Part shown: piece after piece, positions 1 through 9,665 of the stretch
Numbering within the stretch: position 1 is the first letter of the stretch
How the letters are laid out: each line of letters starts with the position of its first letter
Source of the DNA: Streptomonospora wellingtoniae
GTDB taxonomy: Bacteria; Actinomycetota; Actinomycetes; Streptosporangiales; Streptosporangiaceae
NCBI RefSeq assembly: GCF_031845375.1
Contig: NZ_JAVREK010000003.1
Location: 124,001-188,000, forward strand
DNA: 64,000 nt
Reading direction: 5' to 3'
Position numbers and translations under genes: made by a program
The notes under the pieces: model-generated
Seen by the model: only the letters and a program-made list of their open reading frames with translations
Database searches by the model: none
Told to the model about the DNA's origin: nothing

Positions 1-343
1 CGGCCTCCAGGGCGTCGGCGACGGCCTCGGCTTCGCGGCCCAGCATCGCTCCGCCCACGACGGCCCACGTCGCCGCGCAGACCGCCAGCGCACGGCCGGC
101 GCCGGTCGTCCGCGCCTGCACCAAACCGCCGGCGGCGGCCGCCGGAGCCGCGGCGAGCACCGCGAACGCGGCGCCCCGCGCGCGGGAGGACCGGTAGAGC
201 GCCCGCTCCAGCAATGCGGCCGCCTCGCCGTAGGCGGCCACGGGGTGCCCGCGCCGGGGATCGGGCAGCACACGGTCCAGGCCGGCGCCGCACAGCATCC
301 CAACACCGACCGGCCAGGCCGAGCGTCGATCGAGCTTCTTCAT
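1..343 (-). CDS. cobD: Adenosylcobinamide-phosphate synthase CobD/CbiB, N-terminal part (runs off the window)
   Basis: Translating the reverse strand from ATG 343 gives about 114 residues starting MKKLDRRSAWPVGVGM. Near residue 28 comes LPDPRRGHPVAAYG, which matches the N-terminal signature of CobD/CbiB, the membrane enzyme that joins adenosylcobyric acid to the aminopropanol arm in cobalamin biosynthesis. Hydrophobic stretches rich in Ala, Val and Leu follow, as expected for this integral membrane family. The gene continues beyond base 1, so its C-terminus and operon partners cannot be seen. An alternative ATG lies 15 codons downstream (residue 16). The identification rests on the PDPRRGHP motif and the topology. 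Confidence 0.8.
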   Translation of the reverse strand, partial: MKKLDRRSAWPVGVGMLCGAGLDRVLPDPRRGHPVAAYGEAAALLERALYRSSRARGAAFAVLAAAPAAAAGGLVQARTTGAGRALAVCAATWAVVGGAMLGREAEAVADALEA

Positions 344-943
344 CCGCTCAACGGTAGTGCGCGGGCCGCACGCGCTCTCACCGTCCCCCGCGACACACGA
401 CGAATGATCACTATCCGTGCATGACAACTACTTAAAGTGATAATCATGCAGCCCTGAGAGCCCTTGAGGACTCGGGGAGAGCGGTCCGCCGACCCGTGAG
501 GAGCCCACCCGATGACGACCCTCGCGATTTCGGCACTCCTGCTGGCCCACGGCGGCTGGTGAGCGTTCTAGCCGTCTGGCCTGCCGACTCGCCGCGCCCT
601 CGCTCCCCCCGGTTGGCGAAACACCGGTAACAGGCACCCCACCTGCGGTTAATCGCGGGTAACGTGTTCCAAGAGGCCGGTAGGGACCGATTTGGTGGAG
701 CGCGTGTGCTAACGAGACGCAACTACGAATGTCCGTAGTTGTTATTGTTTTGCCCGACGATGGGTGACATCTTCCGAATACCCTAGAATGTCACCGCAGC
801 CAGCACCGCCCCGGCCACCACCCCGCCGCTCGAGACTCCCGGCCGCTCGGGCAGGCCGTAACTACGCCAGCGCGACGCGCTCCGCCAACACGCAGGTCAC
901 GATGTCGTTACAGCCAGGGCATACAAGCCACAATTGAACCCAA
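344..943. other. Intergenic region between cobD and tRNA-Arg
   Basis: I see no convincing gene in these 600 bases; the short reverse ORFs lack a family motif and a credible ribosome binding site. Two small inverted repeats stand out. TGCATGA at 418-424 pairs with TCATGCA at 444-450 around an AT-rich spacer and could be an operator or promoter element for cobD. CAACTACG at 720-727 pairs with CGTAGTTG at 734-741 and is followed by a T-rich run, like a weak terminator. Confidence 0.5.
720..753 (+). terminator. Weak hairpin with T-rich tail
   Basis: CAACTACG (720-727) and CGTAGTTG (734-741) form an 8-bp stem with a 6-nt loop, followed by TTATTGTTTT. The shape is that of a factor-independent terminator, but the stem is AT-rich and no gene clearly ends just upstream. 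Confidence 0.35.
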
Positions 944-1250
<307 letters not shown>

Positions 1251-1576
1251 TCAGGCGACCAGGCGCCCAGCCCGTCACCGACCCGCCCGGCCGCTCACGC
1301 CCCACAGGAGCGCTTGCCGGTGGCCCCGGATCGCAGCTTCTGCGATCGGCCGGACCCCTGCACCTGAGCGGCGAGCTCATCGGGGTGGGAGGTGACCTGT
1401 CCCACCTATCACACAGGACCGACACGTACGCCTCCGCAAAGACCGGCCGTGACCGCATCGGCCGCCCTTCTCTTAGAGGGTGTTTTGTGGGTTGACGCCC
1501 GAGGTGTCCTGCTGCGGTGAGAGGGATTTGTAGCGATACCCCTGCCCGGCGGGCTTGGACGTGCTGGGATAGCCGG

Positions 1577-2406
1577 GTGACCCAGCGCAAGCCCTACCCC
1601 AGCGACCTATCCGACGAGCGATGGGCCCTGATCAAACCGGTCATCGCGGCCTGGAAGGCCGCCCACCCCTCGGTCAGCGGCCACCAGGGCGCCTACGACA
1701 TGCGCGAGATCGTCAACGCGATCCTCTACCAGGGCCGAACCGGCTGCCAGTGGGCCTTCCTGCCTCACGACCTGCCGCCCTCCAGCGCGGTTTACTACTA
1801 CTTCGCCGCCTGGCGCGACGAGGGCACCGACCAGACCATCCACGACCTGCTGCGCTGGCACACGCGCGAGAAGCGGGGACATTATCCGACCCGAGCCTGC
1901 TCGTGCTGGACACCCAGAGCATCCGCGCGGCGGCCGGCGTCCCCGCGGCCACGACCGGCAACGACGCGGGCAAGCGTGTGCGCGGGCGTAAGCGGGGCTT
2001 GGCCGTGGACGTGCTTGGCCTGGTCGTGGCGGTAGTGGTGCTGGCCGCCTCCGCCCACGACAACACCGCCGGCACCGCGCTACTGGACCGGGCGGCCGCC
2101 CAGACCGGCACCGTCACCACGGCGCTGGTCGACCAGGGCTTCAAGAACGCCGTCGTGGACCACGGCGCCGCGCTGGGCATCGGTGTGGACATCGTTCAAC
2201 GCAACCCGGCCGATCGGGGGTTCGTCCCCCAGCCCAAGCGGTGGGTGGTCGAGCAGACGTACGGCACTCTGGCCCTGCACCGGCGGCTGGTCCGCGACTA
2301 CGAGCACCGCCCGACCAGTTCCGAGTCGCGGGTGTACTGGGCGATGAGCGATGTGATGGCCCGGCGGCTGACCGGCACCTCCGCTCCCACGTGGCGCGGA
2401 GCATGA
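1577..2406 (+). CDS. IS5-family (IS427-type) transposase, two reading frames
   Basis: The first frame starts at GTG 1577 and reads TQRKPYPSDLSDERWALIKP, the N-terminal DUF4096-type DNA-binding region of IS427-like transposases, followed by GCQWAFLPHDLPP. Near 1875-1885 the homology passes to another frame, which reads DPSLLVLDTQSIRAA (first catalytic Asp) and ends with WVVEQTYGTLALHRRLVRDYE (catalytic Glu region) at 2406. A frame change between the halves is normal for this group, which makes a fusion transposase by slippage. I do not see a clear slippery heptamer, so an inactivating frameshift is also possible. Confidence 0.8.
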
Positions 2407-2825
2407 CCGGCGGCCAGGCGCAACCGCTGCTGGAGGCCATCGATGCGCGCGAGCGGGCGCTGTGCCGCGAGGCCGAGCAGGCCCGGGCGCGCATCGGCGA
2501 GCTCACCGCGGCGCTGGCAGAACTCGACGAGGCGATCGCGCATCTGCAGATCACCCGCACGACCCTGCTCTCCCTGGCCGAGGATGACGGCGCCGATCCG
2601 GTAGCACCGCCTGCCGTGCTGCCCGACCATCCCGCCTACCAACAGATCATGGACGCCTTCGCCGACCTCGCCCGGCCGCTGCGCGCGCGGGACCTGTGCC
2701 AGAGCCTGGACCTGCCCATCGTTTCCAAGAACGTCGAGAACACGCGCTCCAAGCTCAAACGCCTGGTCAGCCGCGGCCTCCTCGTGGAGACCGAGCCGGG
2801 CTTGTTCACCCAGCCGCGCCCATAA
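2403..2825 (+). CDS. IS passenger protein: coiled coil plus winged helix
   Basis: The ATG at 2403 overlaps the transposase stop (ATGA), so translation is probably coupled. The 140-aa product has an N-terminal heptad-rich coiled coil (about residues 5-45, LLEAIDARERALCREAEQ and following). A C-terminal winged-helix-like part (about 75-135) contains YQQIMDAFADLARPLRARDL and KLKRLVSRGLLVETEPG. It lies inside the inverted repeats and therefore travels with the element. It could be a repressor, a target-choice factor or a domesticated regulator; the family is not known to me. Confidence 0.7.
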   Translation: MTGGQAQPLLEAIDARERALCREAEQARARIGELTAALAELDEAIAHLQITRTTLLSLAEDDGADPVAPPAVLPDHPAYQQIMDAFADLARPLRARDLCQSLDLPIVSKNVENTRSKLKRLVSRGLLVETEPGLFTQPRP

Positions 2826-2902
2826 CCCCCCAGCGGCCCCTGACCAGCGCGCCTCATCCAGCCCCTGCGAGGAAGGGGACATCAACCCACGAAACGCCCT
2901 CT

Positions 2903-3151
2903 GAGCGCGTTGATCCGGTGGGTCTGGTTCGGACCGTCCGGCGTGAGGCCGAGTATGTCGACCAGTCGTTTGGTCAATACCTCCGCGAACAGGCGGGCCT
3001 TGTACATGGCGACGTTGGGATCGGAGTGGACATAGGACTCCGCCTGCGCGCCGAGCAGGACAAGCTCGGGCTCGTGCTCCAGCAGGTGCCCGAAGTTCTT
3101 GGACTTCCGGGCGATCTCGGTGATCCGGGGGTCATTGGGGGGTTCGGCCAT
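2903..3151 (-). pseudogene. N-terminal fragment of a type I restriction R-subunit/helicase-like protein (DUF4145-type domain), cut by the IS
   Basis: The start ATG at 3151 has a good AGAAGGAG site upstream. The product reads MAEPPNDPRITEIARKSKNF, then GHLLEHEPELVLLGAQAE and SDPNVAMYKARLFAEVLTK. This is the DUF4145-like region found at the N-terminus of HsdR-type restriction helicases. Homology stops at the IS inverted repeat at 2902, where the frame reaches a stop a few codons later. No matching remainder appears left of the IS at 1475, so most of the gene has been deleted. The family call is from memory of the motif, not from a search. Confidence 0.65.
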
Positions 3152-3515
3152 CGCGGGGGGGACTCCTTCTCGCGCCGCCCGTACGGACAAAAGCCTTTCA
3201 GGGTAACGCGAATCAAGAGCGGTGTCACCCGGATCCACCATGAGACCTACGATTATGACCACACCACCGGCGGTTACGCGAAAAGAGGGCATGGCTCCAG
3301 AAATTACCGCGGTGTCGACTCATCCACGCGGGAGAACTCGGCTCTGGGGGCGGACACCACCGCCTGCAGCGCAAGTGCAGTTGACCACCCGGCTGCAGCC
3401 GGTCTGATCATCGGGCCTGGAGGACGCGCTGCGCCCAATCCGACGGGCACCGGCGTGGGCACGTGTTTTTCGACCTTACGCTCATCGCCTGCGACCGCGT
3501 GGCCGCCGATCAGCA

Positions 3516-3914
3516 CGTCTACTCCCGAAGCACCGCCACCATGGCGTGGACACGCAGGTCGTCGCCGATCCCAAGGGCGACCGGTGTGGGTCTCCGCCGT
3601 CCTCCCGGGAGCAGTGCACGGCACTTGCGCCGCGCGTGTGGCGCGTGGCGAAGCGCATCGTAGCCGCCGGCCTACTCGGACTGAGCGAAAAGGGATACGC
3701 CGGGTACTCGCCGACGGTGCTCACCCCGTCCAAGGTGGGAGGGGCAAGCCAGGGTGGAAGAAGGAGGCCAACCGCACCCACGCCCGCCTGCGCGGTCCGG
3801 GCGAGCAGGCGATGGCCCAGCTCAAAGAGCTGGCGCCACCTGCGGTGCTGCCCGCACCGGGCCACCGACATCTCCCGTGCGGCGCTGGCAATTCAGCTCC
3901 GCGAAGCACGATGA
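3516..3914 (+). pseudogene. Decayed DDE transposase (IS5/HARBI1-like), C-terminal half
   Basis: One frame reads PKHRHHGVDTQVVADPKGDR and AAGLLGLSEKGYAGYSPTVL. Another reads GKPGWKKEANRTHARLRGPG EQAMAQLKE. The first frame then resumes with HLRCCPHRATDISRAALAIQ near 3900. These are the conserved C-terminal blocks of DDE_Tnp_4-type transposases, spread over two frames and lacking the N-terminal half. The element is therefore dead. No terminal repeats could be assigned. Confidence 0.65.
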
Positions 3915-3967
3915 AAAAGGTCTCCATCCATCAAAACAGTACTGCCTTGCTACTAGTATGCGATGCC

Positions 3968-4752
3968 GTGACGGCACATGAGGGGTCGGAAGACGCGCAG
4001 GCCACAGAGCCCACACCTCCATCATTGCGACCGCTGAGTCCTCAGTTCAACGAGGCTCACCACGGCCCGCATGCCACTCTTCTGGTACAAGCGCTGCTCA
4101 AGCCACCTGACCAGGGGCCACGGAACATCGCCGTCACCGGACACTACGGGAGCGGGAAAAGCAGTGTCCTCGGGGAGGTGGAACGGCGCTTCAAACTGAG
4201 CGAATACTCTCCAGGTAAACGGAAGTTTTGGACCAAGTCGCGCCTTTGGCAGAAGTGGCGACTCTGGAGGAAGCGCCACCGAGTCGTCAACGTGTCCGTG
4301 CCAAGTCTTGGGCTAGGCTGCCAGGGATCACAGAGCGGAGACCGGGATGCGACGACGAACACGATCCAGAAGGAGATCGTAAAGCAGCTCCTGTACCGCA
4401 AGGCACCGTCGTCCATGCCGGCGTCGCGCTATCGCCGCCTAACCTCCGTGCGCTGGCGCACAGTCGTGAGCGAAGGTGCAGGCGTCGCGCTCCTCGCAGG
4501 GGTAATTGGCTTCCTCGCCGATGTCCCTTCCAGGATCGGCTCGTTGCTGCCTGCCGCACTCGGGCAAGACTTGGCCTGGCCCAGGTGGAGTGGACTCGCG
4601 ATTCTGGCACTGATGGCCGGTGCGATCTGGATGATCGGCCGATGGCGCATTCGCCATTCGCGAGTCTCGGAGGTAGTGGCTGGACCGACCAAGGTCACAT
4701 TGGAGAACCAGAACAATTCCTACTTCGATGAATACCTTGATGAAATCGTCGA
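3968..4752 (+). pseudogene. Truncated YobI-type P-loop NTPase
   Basis: From GTG 3968 the frame gives TPPSLRPLSPQFNEAHHGPH, then RNIAVTGHYGSGKSSVLGEV with a clear Walker A (GHYGSGKSS). Next come IQKEIVKQLLYRKAPSSMPA SRYRR, two hydrophobic helices (GAGVALLAGVIGFLADV and GLAILALMAGAIWMIG) and YFDEYLDEIVEF. This order matches YobI-like ATPases, large NTPases found in prophages and defence-rich regions. Normal proteins continue with the Walker B block right after YFDEYLDEIVYF. Here homology ends at about 4752, so only the N-terminal third remains. The downstream frame runs on into unrelated DNA. Confidence 0.65.
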
Positions 4753-4819
4753 GTTCGATGGCGGCCCGGTCGGGGATGAAGCAGCCGGGGGCGCCGCCTC
4801 CGGCGCCCGGCGCGCAGAT

Positions 4820-4920
4820 GACGAGCAGTCACGCCCGATGGCGAGGTCGCCTGTCCGGCCTTCCCGGACGGTATTCCACCGGAGATCCTCCGCAACCGCC
4901 ACGACCACCGCGAGCCCTAA
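4820..4920 (+). pseudogene. Short C-terminal fragment of an actinobacterial hypothetical protein
   Basis: One forward frame reads PDGEVACPAFPDGIPPEILR then NRHDHREP and a stop. This resembles the C-terminal block (FPGGIPDEI...DHRxP) of a protein common near actinobacterial accessory genes. It has no start and is joined directly to the YobI remnant, so it is debris from another rearrangement. Confidence 0.35.
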
Positions 4921-5198
4921 CCGGGCGATAGCGGGTATCGGTGGGAATCGCGTCGCGCGCTGATCGCCGACACAGACTCAAACGCACTCGCGAGACAAAC
5001 TCCGGACTCCGGGACGCATTCATCCACCCGGGACCGGTTCCATAGAGGGGCGACCGCGAGAGATGGGTCCGGCCCAGATCTCGCCCTCTGCACCCGAGAT
5101 GTGCGGGGAGAATCTCCGCCTTTATCTTGGACGCTAATTAACAGACCAGCAGAGGGAGGAAGGAGCCGCCGAAAGTGCACCGACGAGGCGGCGCCGGT

Positions 5199-5651
5199 TC
5201 ATTTCACCCGAAAAGAAAGGCGCATATAGTCTCGAAGAATAGAAATACTGAGCATAACGGGACTAAAAACTCCGCAAACAAAACTTGACGCCCACTCGGT
5301 GAAACCGAGCCCCTCCCTTGCCCCCCAATAATTGTTAATATAAATAAGCAAAACAAAAGATAGGAAGAACAAGGCAACACACAAGAATGAAACCACACTA
5401 AACAACATCAGGCACTTCAACCCAGAAACATCGACACCCCCCGATTGCTTTAAATATGCGAGATGAACAAGAAAGAATAGGCCAAATAGCGTAACCCCAA
5501 CACCGATCCCCAATGATACTATAATCAACGGAGTTGATCGAAAATACAGATAAACGGAAAAGGCAAGCGATGCACCTCCACTCACCAAGAAGGAAAACAT
5601 AAATAGAGCCACAGCGACTTGCCCTCGATGTCTAGTGCCATCGCCTTCCAT
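5199..5651 (-). CDS. Four-helix membrane protein, candidate immunity partner of the RHS tip
   Basis: The ATG at 5651 is preceded by GGAGGG. The 150-aa product is almost entirely hydrophobic, with about four membrane helices: VALFMFSFLVSGGASLAF, PLIIVSLGIGVGVTLFGLFF, LMLFSVVSFLCVALFFLSFV and a weaker C-terminal one. Its base composition is far more AT-rich than its neighbours, which suggests acquisition. It lies directly downstream of, and in the same direction as, an RHS gene whose C-terminal tip is a glycine-rich membrane segment. That is the usual toxin-immunity order in polymorphic toxin loci. The immunity role is inference from position and topology. Confidence 0.6.
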   Translation of the reverse strand: MEGDGTRHRGQVAVALFMFSFLVSGGASLAFSVYLYFRSTPLIIVSLGIGVGVTLFGLFFLVHLAYLKQSGGVDVSGLKCLMLFSVVSFLCVALFFLSFVLLIYINNYWGAREGLGFTEWASSFVCGVFSPVMLSISILRDYMRLSFRVK

Positions 5652-5814
5652 TGGCCCTCCAATCGCACTAGGTCCGTCTACTACTCTTGAATGACCTCTT
5701 TTTGATGGTTTCGAGCCACACCTTCTTCAACACTCCGCGAGCCGCGGCGGGCCTCCCTGATTTCGTAGTTTCCTTCCACCGCCCAGGCCAGCGGATAACT
5801 ATTTATGTGCCCTT

Positions 5815-8481
5815 TTAAGCAGTATAGATTGGAATAGAGGGGCCGGGTCGGTCTTCGATTGCCGGAACAAAGGATGGACCCAGCGGGTCACCGCCATCCA
5901 TGGATTCGCTACCGGAACGCCCAATTCGGTGCAGTTGCCTCATGAAATAGCGATACCCGTATTTGGGGAGAATGATATTGAGAGCAATCGCAGCACCAAC
6001 GATGCCGAAAATGATCCCTAGCCCGAGCGCTCCGGAAACTGTACCAATTCCGGGGAGAACCAGAGTTCCAACTCCAGCGCCTATAGTTGCACCTAGGGAC
6101 GCAGCACTAAAAGTTACAATAAAGAACAACGCTACATCAGACGCAACGGTTCCCCAATCGAGCACGAGATCGAGCAGGTCTCTCAAGTCACTTTCGCCAG
6201 TGGAGCACCCATCGTAGGGGGGAAATCCGCAACCATGCATTCCGCCGCCGACTGAAGTTGTACCTTCGGCCCCTGTTGGTTGCATCGACTTGGCGTCGTC
6301 CTGGGCCACATCCACCGGATCAGGCTTATAAGACTCGTTGTCGTAGGGATCGACGTAGACGGGACCGGATCCGCCACCACCGCCTCCTCCCGTGGGACCG
6401 TCGTAATAGCCGCCGCCGGTGGAACCGCCGCCGCCCCAGTAGCCGCCGCCACCACCGCCGCCCCAGCCCGGCGTGGTGATCACACCGGTGAACCCACCGC
6501 CACCGCCGCCGGAGCCAGAGCCGCCGTGGTGACCAGAGCGGCCACCACCACTACCTCCGCTGCCCCCGTGATTGCTTCCCTTGCACCCCCGGTCATCCTT
6601 GCACGGCGCCGTTCCCGCCGGATCCGACATACTCACCGGACTGTTGTTGGCATAGGCATAACCGTGCATCATCTGCGAATCCGAGTGGTCCATCAGCGGA
6701 TCCACCGAAATGAAACGGCCCAACTCCGCGTCATAGGAGCGCGCCCCCAACCGGGTCAGACCGATCGCATCATCCACAGTCCCGCCCACGAACCCCTTCT
6801 CACCCGGCCACGCCTCGGTGCTGCTGCGCGCCTGGCCGAACGCGGTGAAACGGCGCTGCTGCACCGAGCCCCACTCCGCATCCACCGCGATCTGCGACGT
6901 GCCGTTGTGGTCGGCGAACAACCAATGCAGCGTGGAGTCGTCCTCGCGCACCGCCACCGTCCCCCCGGCGTGGGAATAGTAGCGGGTCGCCGCCGTCCCC
7001 TCCCCCGCCGTCCAGGTGACCTCCTGGCCCGGCAGATACAGCGTCCACTCACCGCCCTGGCGGCGGATCAGCCGCTGGCCGTCGGCCCCGTAGACGAAAC
7101 TCGCACTACCGGCCGAACCCTGCACCGAGGCCAGGTTGCCCTCGGCATCCCAGACCATCTCCTGGTCGCGGTCGCCAGTGCTGCGCGAGACCATGTTCCC
7201 GGCCGCGTCGTAGTCGTAGGTCGAGGTGGACGCCGCGCCCCCGGAGTTGCCGGAGTCCCCGGCTCCTTCAGCCGTCGTGCTCACCTCGGCCACCCCGTGG
7301 GCCGGCCCCTCCCCCTCCGCCGGCGGGGTGTAGGTCGACAGCGTCGTGCCCGAGGCGGCGTGGTCGGTCTCGCTCACCCGGTTGCCGGAGGCGTCGTAGG
7401 TACAGGAGGTCCAGTACGGGGCCGCACCGCCCAGGCCGTCGGCGGCGGGCTCGGCCGCGCACGCGTTCTCGCCGGTGGCATCGGGGGTCCACACGTCGGT
7501 CAGGCGGCGCAGGTAGTCGTAGTCGAAGCACTGCACGTCCGAGGTCCGCGCCTCGTCGGTGGGCTCGTCGCGGATGGAGAGGATGTTGCCGGTGTCGTCG
7601 TAGCTGTAGTGCTGGGTGGTCAGCGACCCCTCGCCGTTCTGGTGGACCAGGCTGGTCATCGACAGCCGGTCGGTTGCCTCGTCGTAGTCGCGGGTCAGCC
7701 ACGTCTTCTCCGCACCGAAGGTGCCGCGGCTGAACTCGCGCTGGACCAGGTCACCGGTCTTGGAGTAGAGGGTCTGGTTGACGACGGTCTCCCACCCGGT
7801 GATGGCGGTGGGTTGGCCGAGGTCGTCGTAGGTGTGGGAGACGGTTTCGCTGTTGAGGCCGCCGGCGGCGGGGAATCCGCTGGCCTGGGTGCTGCCGTCG
7901 GGGTTGTAGGTGGTGCGGTAGAGGTAGCTTCCGGCCAGCCCTTCCTCCGACTGGGGGATGGTGATCCGCTTGCCGCGCACCCGGTAGACCTCGTCGTAGG
8001 CGACCACGCTCGTGGTGTAGGCGTCGCCGTCGGCGTAGCGGGTCGAGGAGGTGAGCTGGCCCTTCTCCAGAGTGTCGTAGACCCATTCGGCGCGCAGGAT
8101 GCCATTGGCCGAGTCGTCTCGCAGCTCCCTCTTGCGGCCCAGATCGTCGTAGGTGGTGTGCACCGTCTGCCCGCGGGCGTCGGTGGTGGCCACGAGCCGG
8201 TCGGCGGCGTCGTAGGTGAAGGTGGAGGTGCCGGTGTCGGGGGGTCCTCCACCCGAGTCTTGCGCCCGCGCAGGTCGTAGGTGTACTCCCACCTCGCGCC
8301 CTCGGGGTCGGTGAGCGTGGCGATCTGGTCGTTCTTGGCGTAGGTGTAGGTGGTGGCGCCGTAGTCGCCCTGGGGCTGGGTGCCGTGGTGCTTGCGCAGC
8401 TCGGTGGTGCGTCCGCGGGCGTCGGTGAGGGTGGTGGTGCCGGTTCCGCCTTCGGGCTTGGTGACCTTGGTGCGGTCGCCC
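5815..8481 (-). pseudogene. Orphan RHS-repeat toxin C-terminal region (5' truncated, one frameshift)
   Basis: Read leftward from 8481, the frame encodes YD/RHS repeats (TLTDARGRTTELRKHHGTQ, FTYDAADRLVATTDARG, YDDTGNILSIRD and others). It then encodes the RHS core end GLTRLGARSYDAELGRFISV DPL, a Gly-rich linker, and a unique tip from about 6240 to 5815. The tip has SAASLGATIGAGVGTLVLPG followed by ALGLGIIFGIVGAAIALNII, a glycine-zipper-like membrane hairpin. The N-terminus is missing: homology begins exactly where a group II intron fragment ends. The frame also breaks at a C6 run near 8250. Full RHS proteins are two to three times longer, so this is a displaced tip or a silent cassette. Confidence 0.8.
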
Positions 8482-9665
8482 AGAGGAGGAACTGGTCCCG
8501 GCCTTCACCCGGGGCACCACGCGCCGCAAGAACCGGGAACACGGCAACGTCACCGCGGCGATCGGCTACTGGAGACGCAAAGGGGACCGCACCAAGGTGC
8601 GGTCCCTGCGCCGAACCCAGCACTCGATCCCGAGTATCGACGTCAACGACCCCGGCTACCGGCGGCTGCGCTATATCCGGTACGCCGACGATCACCTGCT
8701 CGGGTTCGTCGGCCCGAAGGCCGAAGCCGAGGAGATCAAGGAACGGCTCGCCGTGTTCCTGCGCGATGAGCTGAAACTCCGGCTCTCCACCGAGAAGACC
8801 TTGATCACACACGCCCGCACCCACAAGGCGCGGTTCCTCGGCTACGACATCTGGACCAGACACGACGACACCTGGCACACCGCAGGGCGGCGGGTCCTCA
8901 ACGGATCCATCGCTCTCGGGGTGCCGCCGGAGGTCGTCAACACCCGATGCCGGACCTATCAGCGCGGACAGGGCAAACCCCTGATCCGCAATGACATCAT
9001 CCGCACCAGCGACTACAACATCGTCGCCACATACGGAACCGAGTACCGCGGCTACGTCCAGTACTTCCAGATGGCCGGGAACATCGACTGGCTGAACAAG
9101 CTCCGCCAGTACATGGAACGGTCGCTGTTCTCGACCCTGGCGGCAAAGCACCGCCGCCCGCCCTGGACCATGCGGGAGCGCCACAAGAGCACCGTCGAGA
9201 CCCCGTTCGGGAAACGCCGGTGCTTCGAAGCGGTCCAGCGCACCCCGGCGGGCAAGGTGTTCACCGCCAGGTTCGGCGGCGTCCCCCTCCGCCGGCGCAA
9301 ACACGCCCGACCGATCATCGACGGAGCGTGGCCGACCAGGAAGGGGCGCCAACTCACGGCCCGGTTGACCGCCGGAATCTGCGAACTATGCGAGTCCCAC
9401 GACGGGATCACCGTCCACCACGTCACGCGACTCGCCGACCTCGACCGATACAGCACCACGGCTGCTCCCCGATGGGTCGAGGCCATGCGCAGCAGGCGAC
9501 GGAAAACCCTGATCGTCTGCGACCGCTGCCACGCCGATATCCATCAGCAGCCGACCGCTCAGTAGCACCGCTGGAGAGCCGGATGCGGGGAAACTCGCAT
9601 GTCCGGTTCGGGGAGGAGCCGCGCGGAAACGACCTTCAGGTACCGCGCCGCGCGGCTTACTCCAC
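8482..9665 (+). mobile_element. 5'-truncated group II intron
   Basis: The segment holds the 3' two thirds of a maturase gene followed by intron RNA domains. Domain V is recognisable at 9576-9609 (GAGCCGGATGCGGGGAAACT, then CGCATGTCCGGTTC). A domain VI stem follows, with GAGCCGCGCGG pairing to CCGCGCGGCTTACTC and a bulged A. The 3' splice junction lies near 9665, where an ISAs1 transposase reading frame resumes. Everything upstream of the maturase palm is missing and replaced by RHS DNA, so the intron cannot splice. Confidence 0.8.
8489..9565 (+). pseudogene. Group II intron reverse transcriptase/maturase, 5' truncated
   Basis: The open frame begins inside the protein (EELVPAFTRGTTRRKNREHG). 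It contains the RT active-site block RLRYIRYADDHLLGFVG (YADD near 8680), the thumb, and the maturase X domain around NIDWLNKLRQYMERSLFSTL. A C-terminal HNH endonuclease domain follows, with CELC, HHVTR and CDRCHADIH cysteines and histidines. The N-terminal fingers and half of the palm are absent, and there is no plausible start for a working protein. Normal LtrA-type proteins have about 550-600 residues; about 355 remain. Confidence 0.85.

Larger units (their letters stand above)
1475..2902 (+). mobile_element. IS5-like insertion sequence (IS427-type) with passenger gene
   Basis: The ends are imperfect inverted repeats of about 23 bp: AGAGGGTGTTTTGTGGGTTG reading in from 1475, and AGAGGGCGTTTCGTGGGTTG reading in on the reverse strand from 2902 (two differences in this stretch). 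Inside are a two-frame DDE transposase and a second small gene. The bases flanking the two ends (TTA and TGA) do not form a clean TNA duplication. Together with the cut-off gene on the right flank, this points to an adjacent deletion or recombination after insertion. Confidence 0.8.

Noticed and set aside
2696..4963. Single forward ORF of 755 codons spanning IS end to YobI fragment
   Set aside because: Its parts belong to unrelated pieces (IS interior, transposase relic, YobI fragment); the open frame is accidental.
6375..6600. Possible tandem repeat or CRISPR-like array in the Gly-rich stretch
   Set aside because: The GGC/GGA-rich repeats encode the RHS linker; there are no regular repeat-spacer units. 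No CRISPR array was seen anywhere in the window.
6280..8280. Forward ORF of 666 codons opposite the RHS gene
   Set aside because: Antisense to YD repeats; His/Arg/Gly-rich sequence without domains.
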